Position numbers and translations under genes: made by a program
DNA from: Collinsella aerofaciens
GTDB taxonomy: Bacteria; Actinomycetota; Coriobacteriia; Coriobacteriales; Coriobacteriaceae
Assembly: GCF_002736145.1 (NCBI RefSeq)
Contig: NZ_CP024160.1
Span: 248,001-312,000 of the forward strand
Direction of reading: 5' to 3'
Length of the DNA: 64,000 bases
Shown: positions 42,086-49,752 of the stretch, piece by piece
Layout of the letters: each line of letters opens with the position of its first letter
Numbering within the stretch: the stretch's first letter is position 1
The notes under the pieces: model-generated
What the model was told of the DNA's origin: nothing
Seen by the model: only the letters and a program-made list of their open reading frames with translations
The model's database searches: none

Positions 42086-42155
42086 CCAGTCCCTCTGCAA
42101 TCAATCGTAGGTTATGGTTCGAACGGTATTCTACTACTGCTTTCGACCTCAACTT

Positions 42156-42170
42156 GAACCTTAAAGGTTC
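42156..42170. promoter_or_regulatory. Palindrome GAACCTTAAAGGTTC upstream of the wall-hydrolase gene
   Basis: A 15-bp odd palindrome of the type bound by MerR-family activators lies within clustered copies of CAAGTTGAAC-like words (42150-42260). A TTGACC on the minus strand (42181-42176) is adjacent, but the matching -10 is poor. Confidence 0.35.
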
Positions 42171-42319
42171 CAAAGGGTCAAGTTGAACTTGAGGCTTTGG
42201 CTTTGACCTGCAGTTATGATGAATTGTTGAGAAACCATAGAGTTCAACTTTAACGTTACGGAGCCCTATTTGAGAGGTGTTTTGGGCTGTAAAAGCTATC
42301 TCAACGTGGGGTTTTACAA

Positions 42320-42952
42320 CTACAGCGTGCCCTCCTGACGAGCCCGCTCAATCTCTTCGAGGGCCTCGGCAGGGGTGAACGAGCAGGTGCCGTCGCCGAG
42401 CTTGACCACCTGGATGTCGTCGCCGATATGGACCTCTCCGCCCTTTAGTACCACGCCAAAAACGCCCTCGTGGGGAAAGATGCAGTCGCCGGCGAGATAG
42501 TAGATGGCACAGCGTGTGTGGCAGACCTTGCCGATTTGGCTGATTTCGACAAGCACCTCGCTGCCAAGCTTGAGCTGCGTGCCCATGGGGAGCGAGAGTA
42601 GATTGATGCCTTGCGTGGTGAAGTTCTCCCCAAAGTCACCCTTGCGCACATCGAGTCCGCGGGCCTGCGCCGTCTGGATGGACTCTGCGGCCAAAAAGGA
42701 AACCTGACGGTGCCAATGCCCGGCGTGTGCGTCGGAGGCGAGGCCAAATTGTTCTATAACGGTGTCGTGTCCATCGGCGACGGGCGACTTGCGCGTGCCC
42801 TTGTGTGCCGACGTGTTGATCGAGACGATGCGGGCGGGCCTGTCGTAGGCATCGTTTGCCGTGCGTAGGGGAACGACCGTTTGTGCGCGTTCCGCCAGCT
42901 CGCGTTTCGCGGCATTGAGGATGGGGTTATCGGTCGGATGGTCTTGGGGCAC
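42320..42952 (-). CDS. MOSC domain protein
   Basis: The 210-residue protein has the MOSC layout: IVSINTSAHKGTRKSPV, AHAGHWHRQVSFLA, GDFGENFTTQGINLL and KVCHTRCAIYYLAGDCIFP with the conserved cysteine. MOSC proteins bind molybdenum cofactor sulfide or deliver Mo-cofactor; in small stand-alone members, YiiM-like reductase or cofactor-handling roles are known. No molybdenum genes are nearby. Confidence 0.9.
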   Translation of the reverse strand: MPQDHPTDNPILNAAKRELAERAQTVVPLRTANDAYDRPARIVSINTSAHKGTRKSPVADGHDTVIEQFGLASDAHAGHWHRQVSFLAAESIQTAQARGLDVRKGDFGENFTTQGINLLSLPMGTQLKLGSEVLVEISQIGKVCHTRCAIYYLAGDCIFPHEGVFGVVLKGGEVHIGDDIQVVKLGDGTCSFTPAEALEEIERARQEGTL

Positions 42953-43186
42953 GTGCGCGCCTTTCGTTTGAGGATGTCAATACGCTGAATCCTACAACAA
43001 TGGTAGGTTCATTGCCCATTGTCATACAACGGTGAGCGCCGTCTTCGTGCTGGCCTTCGTGCCGGACGATTGCGTCGATTGCCATAGATACGGTGGAGCT
43101 TTGGGCGCCGGCGGTTTGGCACGCTAGAATAAATCAGTTGCGCAAAGACCGCCCGTTGTGTGGGCAGTTCGTGATAGGAAGTTTCC

Positions 43187-44443
43187 ATGGCATTGCAGTT
43201 TACAGAGCGCGAGTTCATTCCCGTGCTGCTCGGTGGCGACATCAACGCCTATTCGGTGGCGCGCGCCTTCTACGAGGAGTACCAGGTCAAGAGCCTGGTC
43301 TTTGGCAAGTACCAGACGGGTCCCGCGTACCGCAGCCAGATTATCGACTACACGCCCAACGTGGATATCGATACCATGCCCGTGATGCTCAGGACCGTCA
43401 ACGGCATTGCCCAAGCGCATGCCGATAAGACGATTGTCCTTGTGGGCTGTGGCGATAACTATGTTGCCCTCGTGGCTCAGGCCAAGGATGCCCATGAGTT
43501 GGCGGATAACATCGTCGCGCCTTACGCTCCCTATAGCATGCTTGAGCAGTGCCAGAAGAAGGAGATCTTCTACGAGCTGTGCGAGAAGCATGGCGTGCCC
43601 TATCCGCATACCTTTACCTTCACCATGGCGATGCTGAACGCCCAAGGCGAGGCACCTGCCGAAGTGCTCGACCAGATCGATTTTCCCTACCCGATGATTC
43701 TGAAGCCTTCCGATGGCATCATGTGGTGGCAGCACGAGTTCGAGGGCCAGAAAAAGGCCTATGAGATTGCCGACCGTGCCGAGCTGGAACAGGTCATTCG
43801 CGACTCGTATGCCAGCGGCTACACCGACGACCTGATCTTGCAGGATCGCGTGCCCGGCAACGACGAGTACATGCGCGTGCTCACCAGTTATTCCGACCGC
43901 AACGGCAAGGTGCGCATGATGTGCCTGGGTCACGTGCTGCTCGAGGAGCATCAGCCTCACGGTGTCGGCAACCACGCCTGTATCATCACCGAGCCCAATG
44001 ACGAGCTCATGGGCGGCGTGCGCAAGTTGCTCGAGGACCTTCACTTTGTGGGCTATTCCAACTTTGACGTTAAGTACGACGAGCGCGACGGCTCGTTTAA
44101 GTTCTTCGATTTCAACACGCGCCAAGGTCGCAGCAACTACTACGTCACTAACAGCGGCTTTAACGTTGCCAAGTATGTGGTGGACGAGTATGTGTTCAAC
44201 CGCCCGTTTGAGCCGGAGTTTGTGACGGCGCAGGACGAGGCGCTGTGGATGGTCGTCCCCATGGGCGTCGTCGACAAGTACGTCAAGGATCCCGAGCTGC
44301 GCGCTAAGGTGCATCGCCTGGACAAGGAAGGCAAGGGCGCCGACCCTTCGTTTATGAAGGGCGACTTTGTCTTTAACCGCTGGCTGCGCATGTGGCACAC
44401 CAAGCTGCGCCACTTTAAGCTGTTCAAGACGTATTACAAGTAG
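43187..44443 (+). CDS. ATP-grasp ligase, probable peptidoglycan D-aspartate ligase type
   Basis: The 418-residue protein has an N-terminal PVLLGGDINAYSVARAFYEEY pre-ATP-grasp segment, ATP-binding PYPMILKPSDGI, and the metal-binding end SNFDVKYDERDGSFKFFDFNTRQGRSNYY with paired acidic residues and Asn. This resembles the D-aspartate ligase group that adds a side-chain residue to peptidoglycan precursors. The next gene is an aspartate-racemase-like enzyme, which would supply D-Asp. The substrate remains inferred. The start has a GGAAG site. Confidence 0.8.
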   Translation: MALQFTEREFIPVLLGGDINAYSVARAFYEEYQVKSLVFGKYQTGPAYRSQIIDYTPNVDIDTMPVMLRTVNGIAQAHADKTIVLVGCGDNYVALVAQAKDAHELADNIVAPYAPYSMLEQCQKKEIFYELCEKHGVPYPHTFTFTMAMLNAQGEAPAEVLDQIDFPYPMILKPSDGIMWWQHEFEGQKKAYEIADRAELEQVIRDSYASGYTDDLILQDRVPGNDEYMRVLTSYSDRNGKVRMMCLGHVLLEEHQPHGVGNHACIITEPNDELMGGVRKLLEDLHFVGYSNFDVKYDERDGSFKFFDFNTRQGRSNYYVTNSGFNVAKYVVDEYVFNRPFEPEFVTAQDEALWMVVPMGVVDKYVKDPELRAKVHRLDKEGKGADPSFMKGDFVFNRWLRMWHTKLRHFKLFKTYYK

Positions 44444-44527
44444 ATGAGTGCGGCGCCCGTCCGGTTTACATCGGGCGGGCGCGGGTATGATACGCGCAAT
44501 TGCGCAAGCGTCACCAAGGAGGCGGCG

Positions 44528-45274
44528 ATGGAAAAGCTGGGAGTTATCGGCGGCATGGGCGCCGAGGCCACGTCGTATTACTACGACCAGGTGGTGCGTC
44601 ATACGGCTGCTGCCTGCGATCAGGAACATATCGACATGGTGGTGCTCTCCAAGTCGACCATGCCCGACCGCACGCTGGCCATTAAGACCGGCGAGCACGC
44701 CAAGTTGCTGGCGACCATGAAAGAGTGTGCTCAGGCACTCGAGTCGCTGGGCTGTGCGCACATTGCCATTCCCTGCAACACGTCGCACTACTTCTACGAC
44801 CAGATCCAGTCGTTTACGAAGGTGCCGATTATTCACATGCCGCGTGAGTCGGTGCGCTATGCCCTTGCGGGTGCGGTGATGGGGGAGTGCGAGTTCGACC
44901 CCAACCTGAGTATGCCGGCCGAGCCGGTGCACAAGATTGGCATTATGGGCACCGACGGAACCGTGGGCGCGGGCGTCTACGGCCGCGAATGCGAGGCTGC
45001 GGGTGTTGAGGTCGTCTATCCCAGCGAGAAACGTCAGAACGATGTGATGTCGCTTATCTACGATGATGTGAAGGCCGGACGTGAGCCCGATATGGATAAG
45101 TTCGACCGCGTGATGTGGGAGTTCGCCCGTAGCGGCTGCGACCGTGTCATTCTGGCCTGCACCGAGCTATCGGTGTTGCAGAAGTATCGAGAGATGCCCG
45201 AGATCACCCTCGATGCCATGGATGTCCTGGTGCGCGAATCCATCATCCGCAGCGGCGCCCCCTACCGCCTCTAG
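44528..45274 (+). CDS. Aspartate/glutamate racemase family protein
   Basis: The 248-residue protein has LGVIGGMGAEATSYYYDQV, the first catalytic cysteine in IPCNTSHYF and the second in LACTELSVL, the PLP-independent Asp/Glu racemase pattern. An AAGGAGG site precedes the ATG, 84 bp after the ATP-grasp gene. Its likely job is making D-aspartate for that ligase. The housekeeping glutamate racemase MurI is a different branch. Confidence 0.88.
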   Translation: MEKLGVIGGMGAEATSYYYDQVVRHTAAACDQEHIDMVVLSKSTMPDRTLAIKTGEHAKLLATMKECAQALESLGCAHIAIPCNTSHYFYDQIQSFTKVPIIHMPRESVRYALAGAVMGECEFDPNLSMPAEPVHKIGIMGTDGTVGAGVYGRECEAAGVEVVYPSEKRQNDVMSLIYDDVKAGREPDMDKFDRVMWEFARSGCDRVILACTELSVLQKYREMPEITLDAMDVLVRESIIRSGAPYRL

Positions 45275-45290
45275 CTTCCGACCTGTCAAT

Positions 45291-45310
45291 AAGGGACAGG
45301 TTAATTTTGG
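45291..45310. repeat. Intergenic repeat copy with AACCTGTCCC core (reverse)
   Basis: It is the reverse complement of 9588-9607 at 19 of 20 bases, and lies between the racemase stop and its terminator. Confidence 0.6.
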
Positions 45311-45333
45311 TAGGTTTTATCTGGTGAAACAGT

Positions 45334-45373
45334 AAAGGCCTCGGCTCGTTTGGTGCGAGCCGAGGCCTTTTGC
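45334..45373. terminator. Bidirectional terminator between the racemase and ecfT genes
   Basis: A perfect 15-bp stem (45334-45348 with 45356-45370), 7-base loop, T tract on each strand. Confidence 0.92.
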
Positions 45374-45399
45374 GTTGGGCGGTTGCTGTCGGTGGCGAA

Positions 45400-46146
45400 C
45401 TAGAACAGGAAGCCGATGGCGATGAGGGCGATGCTGACGATGAGCACGGCGATGTCCAGGCCCTTGATGGGGTAGCGCTTGTACGAGCTGACGCGTGTGC
45501 GCAGATAGAAGCCGCGCTGTTCTGCCGCCAAGGCTGTGGCATCGGTCTTGCCCACGCTCGAGATGAGCAGTGGCACGCACAGTGGCAGCATGAGCTTAAG
45601 CTTCTTGATGGGGTTCTTGGTGTCGTACTCGACGCCGCGTGCGGTCTGCGCTTCCATGATGGCGTTCATCTCCTGACCAAACACCGGAACAAAGCGCAGC
45701 GCCGTGGTAAAGGTGAAGGCATAGCGATACGGAACGTGCAGCACCTCGACGCAGGCGTTGGCAAGGTCGTTGAGCTTGGTCACCATGAGCATGAGGATGA
45801 GTGGCAGCGCCACGCCCAGCAGGCGCAGACAGGCCTTCGATCCTGTGATGAGGCCCGTGTCGGTGATAAAGCCCCACACCACGTTGCCATCGCGCATAAA
45901 GGCTAGCTGGAGTACCAGCATGATAAGCGCGAGCGGAATCAGCAACTTGAGCAACGAGAACAGACGGTCGACGACGCCGGCATAGGCACCCAGCGCAAGG
46001 GTGAGTACCAAAAAGCCCAGCAGCGCCACGTAGGTGTCGGACAAGAAGATGCCGACGATGATGGCGGCGGCGAGGCCCAATTTGACGACGGGGTTCAGGC
46101 GATGCAGTAGCGTATCGCCTGGCATGTAGTCGATGACGTTAACCAC
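45400..46146 (-). CDS. ecfT: ECF transporter T component
   Basis: The 248-residue membrane protein couples the ATPase to S components. It has about five helices and the EcfT cytoplasmic arginine motifs (AQTARGVEY and AAEQRGF) that contact the ATPases. The start is GTG at 46146, overlapping the ATPase stop by 8 bp, with AAGGAGA nine bases upstream, so translation is coupled. Confidence 0.92.
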   Translation of the reverse strand: MVNVIDYMPGDTLLHRLNPVVKLGLAAAIIVGIFLSDTYVALLGFLVLTLALGAYAGVVDRLFSLLKLLIPLALIMLVLQLAFMRDGNVVWGFITDTGLITGSKACLRLLGVALPLILMLMVTKLNDLANACVEVLHVPYRYAFTFTTALRFVPVFGQEMNAIMEAQTARGVEYDTKNPIKKLKLMLPLCVPLLISSVGKTDATALAAEQRGFYLRTRVSSYKRYPIKGLDIAVLIVSIALIAIGFLF

Positions 46147-47890
46147 GGCGGACCATCTCCTTGGTAATGCGAACGACATCGGTGACCTCGCTCACCTGCG
46201 CAAAAGCGGGCGAGACGGAAGATGCCAGACGGCGCGAGAGTTCAATAACCTGGGGCGGCTCAACATAGGCACGCTGCATGAGATCGATGTTCGAGAATAG
46301 CTCGTGCGTGCGGCCGCGGTCGAGGATGCGACCGTCGGCCATTACCACAATGCGCTCGGCAAAATCCGAGACGACTTCCATATCGTGGCAGACCATGATA
46401 ACGGCGCAGCCGCGCTCGGCCATGGTGCGCACCGTTTCCATGACGGTCATGCACTCGCGGTAATCAAGGCCGCTCGTGGGCTCGTCGAGCACGACGATCT
46501 TGGGCTCAACCACTACGACGGAGGCAAGCGCCACCATTTGTCGCTGGCCGCGCGAAAGTGAGAAAGGTGCCTCATCGGCAGGCAGGCCAAAGCGGTCGAT
46601 AACAAGTTGAGCACGGCGCAGAGCCTCGGCACGGTCGATGCCAGCAAGCTCCAGGCCAAAAGCGACCTCGTCGAGTACGGTATCCTTGCAGATCTGGCGG
46701 TCGGGGTTTTGGAAGAGCGTTGCGACCTCGCGGGCAATGCGGCTCGTGGGAACGGCTGCGGTATCCAACCCCGTGACGCGCACGCTGCCCGAGGCGGGCT
46801 TAAGCAGGCCTGTGAGCAGCTTGGTGAGCGTGGTCTTGCCGGCACCGTTCTGGCCGACGATGCCCACGAGTTCGCCGGGATAGAGGGTCAGGTTGAGGTC
46901 GTGTACGGCGGCGCCGCCATTGGGATAGGCAAACTCAACATGGTCGAAGGTGAGCACGGGCTCGGCGTCCTTGGCGTGCGGGCGCAACGACGGTGCGTGC
47001 GGTGAGCCGGCGGGTGCCTGGGCTTCGCTGGCCGCGCGTGCGGGGTCGACGATGCCCGAAATCAGGCGCTCGGCCTCATCGACATCCAAGCATGGGGTAC
47101 CGCTTACCAGGCCATCGGCCTCGAGGCTATTGAAGATACGCGTGACGCGAGGGCAGTCGACGCCGATGGCACGGAGCTCGTCGGTATGCGCGAAAACCTC
47201 GTGTGGCTCGCCCTGCAGCGCGATTTCGCCATGGTTGAGCACGAGCACGCGGTTGCAGTACTCCGAGAGCAGGGCGACCTTTTGCTCAACGACGACGATG
47301 GTGATTCCAAGTGCGCGGTTTGCCTCACGCAGCGTCTCGAAGACCAACGTGGAGCTGGCGGGGTCGAGTGCCGCGGTGGGCTCGTCGAGAACCAAGACGC
47401 GCGGACGCATGGCGAGGATGGCGGCGATGGCTACCTTTTGCTTCTGTCCGCCCGAGAGGGTGGCGATCTCGCGGTCGCGCAGGTCGCTGATGCCGACGGT
47501 CTCGAGCGTTTCGCTCACGCGCTGCTCGATCTGGTCGTGGGGAACGCCAAAGTTCTCGAGGCCAAAGAGCATCTCGTCCTCGACGACCGAGGCGACCATC
47601 TGCGTGTCGATATCCTGCAGCACGCTGCCGACGATTTGCGACACGTCGGTGAGCGAGGCTTCGCAGGTGTCGTGGCCGTCAACCATGACGGACCCAAAGA
47701 ACGTGCCGGTGTAGTGGTGGGGCACGGCACCTGACAGGCAGGCGGCAAGCGTGGACTTGCCGGCGCCCGAGGGTCCGATGATGCCGATGAAATCTCCCTT
47801 GTTCACGCTGAGCGAGATGTGGCTGAGCGCCCGCTCGGTTTGCGTGCCATAGGAGAACGAGACATCGTCGACGTTGATGATCGTTTCCAT
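46139..47890 (-). CDS. ECF transporter ATPase with two fused ABC domains
   Basis: The 583-residue protein fuses two energising subunits. The first domain has GPSGAGKST (near residue 40), LSGGQKQKVAIA and LVLDEPTAALD. The second, after an Ala/Pro linker at about 285-305, has GQNGAGKTT, a signature changed to LSRGQRQM, and VVLDEPTSGLD. This YkoD-like layout replaces separate EcfA and EcfA'. It pairs with the overlapping T component. S-component genes lie upstream on the same strand. Confidence 0.93.
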   Translation of the reverse strand: METIINVDDVSFSYGTQTERALSHISLSVNKGDFIGIIGPSGAGKSTLAACLSGAVPHHYTGTFFGSVMVDGHDTCEASLTDVSQIVGSVLQDIDTQMVASVVEDEMLFGLENFGVPHDQIEQRVSETLETVGISDLRDREIATLSGGQKQKVAIAAILAMRPRVLVLDEPTAALDPASSTLVFETLREANRALGITIVVVEQKVALLSEYCNRVLVLNHGEIALQGEPHEVFAHTDELRAIGVDCPRVTRIFNSLEADGLVSGTPCLDVDEAERLISGIVDPARAASEAQAPAGSPHAPSLRPHAKDAEPVLTFDHVEFAYPNGGAAVHDLNLTLYPGELVGIVGQNGAGKTTLTKLLTGLLKPASGSVRVTGLDTAAVPTSRIAREVATLFQNPDRQICKDTVLDEVAFGLELAGIDRAEALRRAQLVIDRFGLPADEAPFSLSRGQRQMVALASVVVVEPKIVVLDEPTSGLDYRECMTVMETVRTMAERGCAVIMVCHDMEVVSDFAERIVVMADGRILDRGRTHELFSNIDLMQRAYVEPPQVIELSRRLASSVSPAFAQVSEVTDVVRITKEMVRRG

Positions 47891-47908
47891 GGATACCTTT
47901 CATAGTCA

Positions 47909-47952
47909 TTGGGGACGTTCTTACATGACTAGTCGTTTAAGAACGTCCCCAA
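47909..47952. repeat. Inverted repeat with GGGGACGTTCTT arms
   Basis: Arms 47909-47923 and 47938-47952 are perfect 15-bp inverted copies with a 14-base loop containing ACTAGT. It lies 18 bp upstream of the ATPase start and could be an operator, leader hairpin or repeat element. Confidence 0.65.
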
Positions 47953-47980
47953 GAGCTAGTTGTCTGGGACAGTCTTTGAT

Positions 47981-48008
47981 GACGGGGCCGTGGAGTTGCG
48001 GCCCCGTC
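47981..48008 (-). terminator. Hairpin after the second S-component gene
   Basis: A perfect 10-bp GC stem (47981-47990 with 47999-48008), 12 bp beyond the stop. It has no T tract, so it may only dampen read-through into the ATPase gene. Confidence 0.55.
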
Positions 48009-48020
48009 CATCATATCAGG

Positions 48021-48572
48021 CTATTTGTTGAGCACCTTGCGGAGGGGGAAGAAGAGGGCCTGGACCACGACGGCGTTGAAGACGGCAGTGCCGAGCACGA
48101 TGGGCACCTTGGCGAGCGCCGTGGGCAGCGCGGCACCCATGATGACGGTGCCCAGGGCGGCGAAGAGGGCACCCGAAACCAGGGTGGTGAGCAGGCCGGC
48201 GATGAAGGGGTTGACCTTGCTGCCGCCGATGTTTGACTTGACGAGCGCTGCCATCGTCAGCGCGCCGGCAAGCTCGGTGACAAAGTTGAGGCCAGGGAGT
48301 GACGTGGTGATTTGGATAACGGCGGCCGACAGGATGCCAAAGATGGCGGCCTGGGCAAAGCTCGCCTGCGTGAGCGCGATGGCTAGGGCATAGGCGGCGA
48401 TGATGAACTGAGGTTTAATTCCCGTAACCGCCAGAGCGTTGCCTACGGTCATGTTGAGGATAAAGCCGGCGGCAAGCAGGATGGCGAGCAGGACGAGCGA
48501 GGTGATATCGAGGATGCCCATGTTTGAGGTGGCGTTGGCTGAGATGGTGCGGGCTTGGGTGTTGGCGGCCAT
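48021..48572 (-). CDS. ECF transporter S component (second copy)
   Basis: The 183-residue membrane protein has about six helices and closely resembles the next gene upstream: both share LVLLAILLAAGFILN followed by TVG. S components bind the transported compound; location behind a Trp-codon leader suggests tryptophan or a related compound. An AAGGAG site precedes the ATG. It ends just before a hairpin and the ATPase gene. Confidence 0.85.
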   Translation of the reverse strand: MAANTQARTISANATSNMGILDITSLVLLAILLAAGFILNMTVGNALAVTGIKPQFIIAAYALAIALTQASFAQAAIFGILSAAVIQITTSLPGLNFVTELAGALTMAALVKSNIGGSKVNPFIAGLLTTLVSGALFAALGTVIMGAALPTALAKVPIVLGTAVFNAVVVQALFFPLRKVLNK

Positions 48573-48674
48573 GATGTTCTCCTTAAGGTGAGATTTGAGA
48601 TAAGAGTGTCCTGGACCCCCACGAAAGGGGCTAAATCGGAAAGGGGATCAATTTTGAATAATGGAGCACGGAGA

Positions 48675-48775
48675 CGGCTTTACGAGGGGCCCAGGTTGGC
48701 GCGAAAGAGGAGCGAAGCGTACTTGGGTGCGCGAGCGACGAATGAACGCCAAGATGGGGTGGCTCGTAAAGCCGA
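48675..48775. repeat. Repeated ~100-bp palindromic element, copy B
   Basis: Outer arms (from CGGCTTTACGAG at 48675 to CTCGTAAAGCCG ending 48775) form a long imperfect hairpin. The core is homologous to copy A at 22437-22536 in reverse orientation, with about 85% identity over 70 bases. It lies between the two S-component genes, two bases from the end of the first. Confidence 0.7.
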
Positions 48776-48780
48776 GCGGG

Positions 48781-49353
48781 TTAGTTGAGCTTCAGGGCCT
48801 TCTGGATGGGCAGGTAGAGGGCACCGACCAGAATGGCGTTAAAGACGGCGGTCATGGCGACGACGGGCAGCATGGCGGCGGCGAGCTCGCCTACCACGCC
48901 GAGCATGGCCATCTTGATGACCATGAAGATGACACCTGAGACAAAGGTGGTCAGGAAGGTTGCGACAATGGCGATGGCGGGCTTGACCTGACCGTTCTTG
49001 CCGGCGGCGTTGACGATGCCGGCCATGAGCATGGCGGCGATGCCCTCGGCGGCAAAATCGACGAACGGCGAAGTGGAGGTGATCTGGATCACGGCAGCCG
49101 AGATGAGGCCAATGACGAGCGCCTGGCCGATGTTGGGGCGAACGACCAGGATGGTGAGGCAGAAGGCCGAGATGATGAACTCGGGGCTGATCATGCCGCC
49201 CGAGATGCCCGAGATTGCCTTGCCGACGGTGAAGTTGAGGATGAAGCCGGCGGCGAGCAGGATGGCGAGCAGGACGAGGGCGCGGACATCGAGTTTGCCG
49301 CGATCGGCGGTCTGGACGGTGCGGGGCTGGGTGGCGGTGGTGTTCTGAGACAT
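48781..49353 (-). CDS. ECF transporter S component (first copy)
   Basis: The 190-residue protein starts at ATG 49353 with an AAAGGA site. It has a short polar N-terminus and about six helices (DVRALVLLAILLAAGFILNF, FIISAFCLTILVV, AVIQITSTSPFVDF). It is a paralogue of the gene at 48021-48572. Preceded by a Trp-rich leader peptide and terminator, it is probably a tryptophan-specific S component using the ATPase and T component downstream. Confidence 0.85.
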   Translation of the reverse strand: MSQNTTATQPRTVQTADRGKLDVRALVLLAILLAAGFILNFTVGKAISGISGGMISPEFIISAFCLTILVVRPNIGQALVIGLISAAVIQITSTSPFVDFAAEGIAAMLMAGIVNAAGKNGQVKPAIAIVATFLTTFVSGVIFMVIKMAMLGVVGELAAAMLPVVAMTAVFNAILVGALYLPIQKALKLN

Positions 49354-49398
49354 GGTGAAAATCCTTTCGGAAGGGGATTGCAAGAGAAAAGCGGAGGC

Positions 49399-49528
49399 GC
49401 GTGATGCGAATGCGATCGGGCTCGAGATAGAAAAAGGCCCCCGGTCGAAACCGGAGGCCTTCCAATCACCTAGAGCGCAAAAACAGGCGTGAGGGACTCA
49501 CTGTCGACCGATCGTATTCGCATCACGC
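49399..49528 (-). promoter_or_regulatory. Tryptophan attenuator region with enclosing inverted repeat
   Basis: The leader contains the Trp codons (49536-49528), a rho-independent terminator at 49461-49434, and two 21-base arms (49528-49508 and 49419-49399) complementary at 20 positions that flank the terminator. The first arm begins at the last base of the third Trp codon, so a ribosome stalled there would cover it. Confidence 0.7.
49431..49461 (-). terminator. Attenuator terminator upstream of the S-component genes
   Basis: On the minus strand an 11-bp stem (49461-49451 with 49444-49434, one G-U pair), loop TTTCGA, then a run of T. It lies between the leader peptide and the first S-component gene. 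Confidence 0.85.
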
Positions 49529-49566
49529 CACCACCAGTTGTTGAGAGACTTCATCGTGTTCTTCAT
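49498..49566 (-). CDS. Trp leader peptide (22 residues)
   Basis: A 23-codon frame starts at ATG 49566 with AAAGGAG nine bases upstream. It begins MKNTMKSLNN, then has WWW at residues 11-13 and ends IGRQ. Three adjacent Trp codons in a short translated leader ahead of a terminator are the classic sign of ribosome-mediated attenuation: scarcity of charged tRNA-Trp stalls the ribosome and allows read-through. It is too short to be found by length-based gene calling. Confidence 0.85.
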   Translation of the reverse strand: MKNTMKSLNNWWWRDANTIGRQ

Positions 49567-49752
49567 GTTGGTGGCTCCTTTCGTGATGCCGTGGCGCGGT
49601 CGCACCTTGTTGCTGTTGCGCTGCACTATAGCACAGCGAAGTGTGTGCGGGGAAATCTTTTTTAAAAAGATTTCAGGCGGGTTTCCCGTCGGTCAAAAAG
49701 GCGGGTTAAGTGGGCGTGGTGACTCATGTGCCCCGCCCGCTCAGCTAAGACG

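Noticed and set aside
43124-44932. A 602-codon open frame antisense to the ATP-grasp and racemase genes
   Set aside because: It crosses two well-supported genes and shows low-complexity composition.
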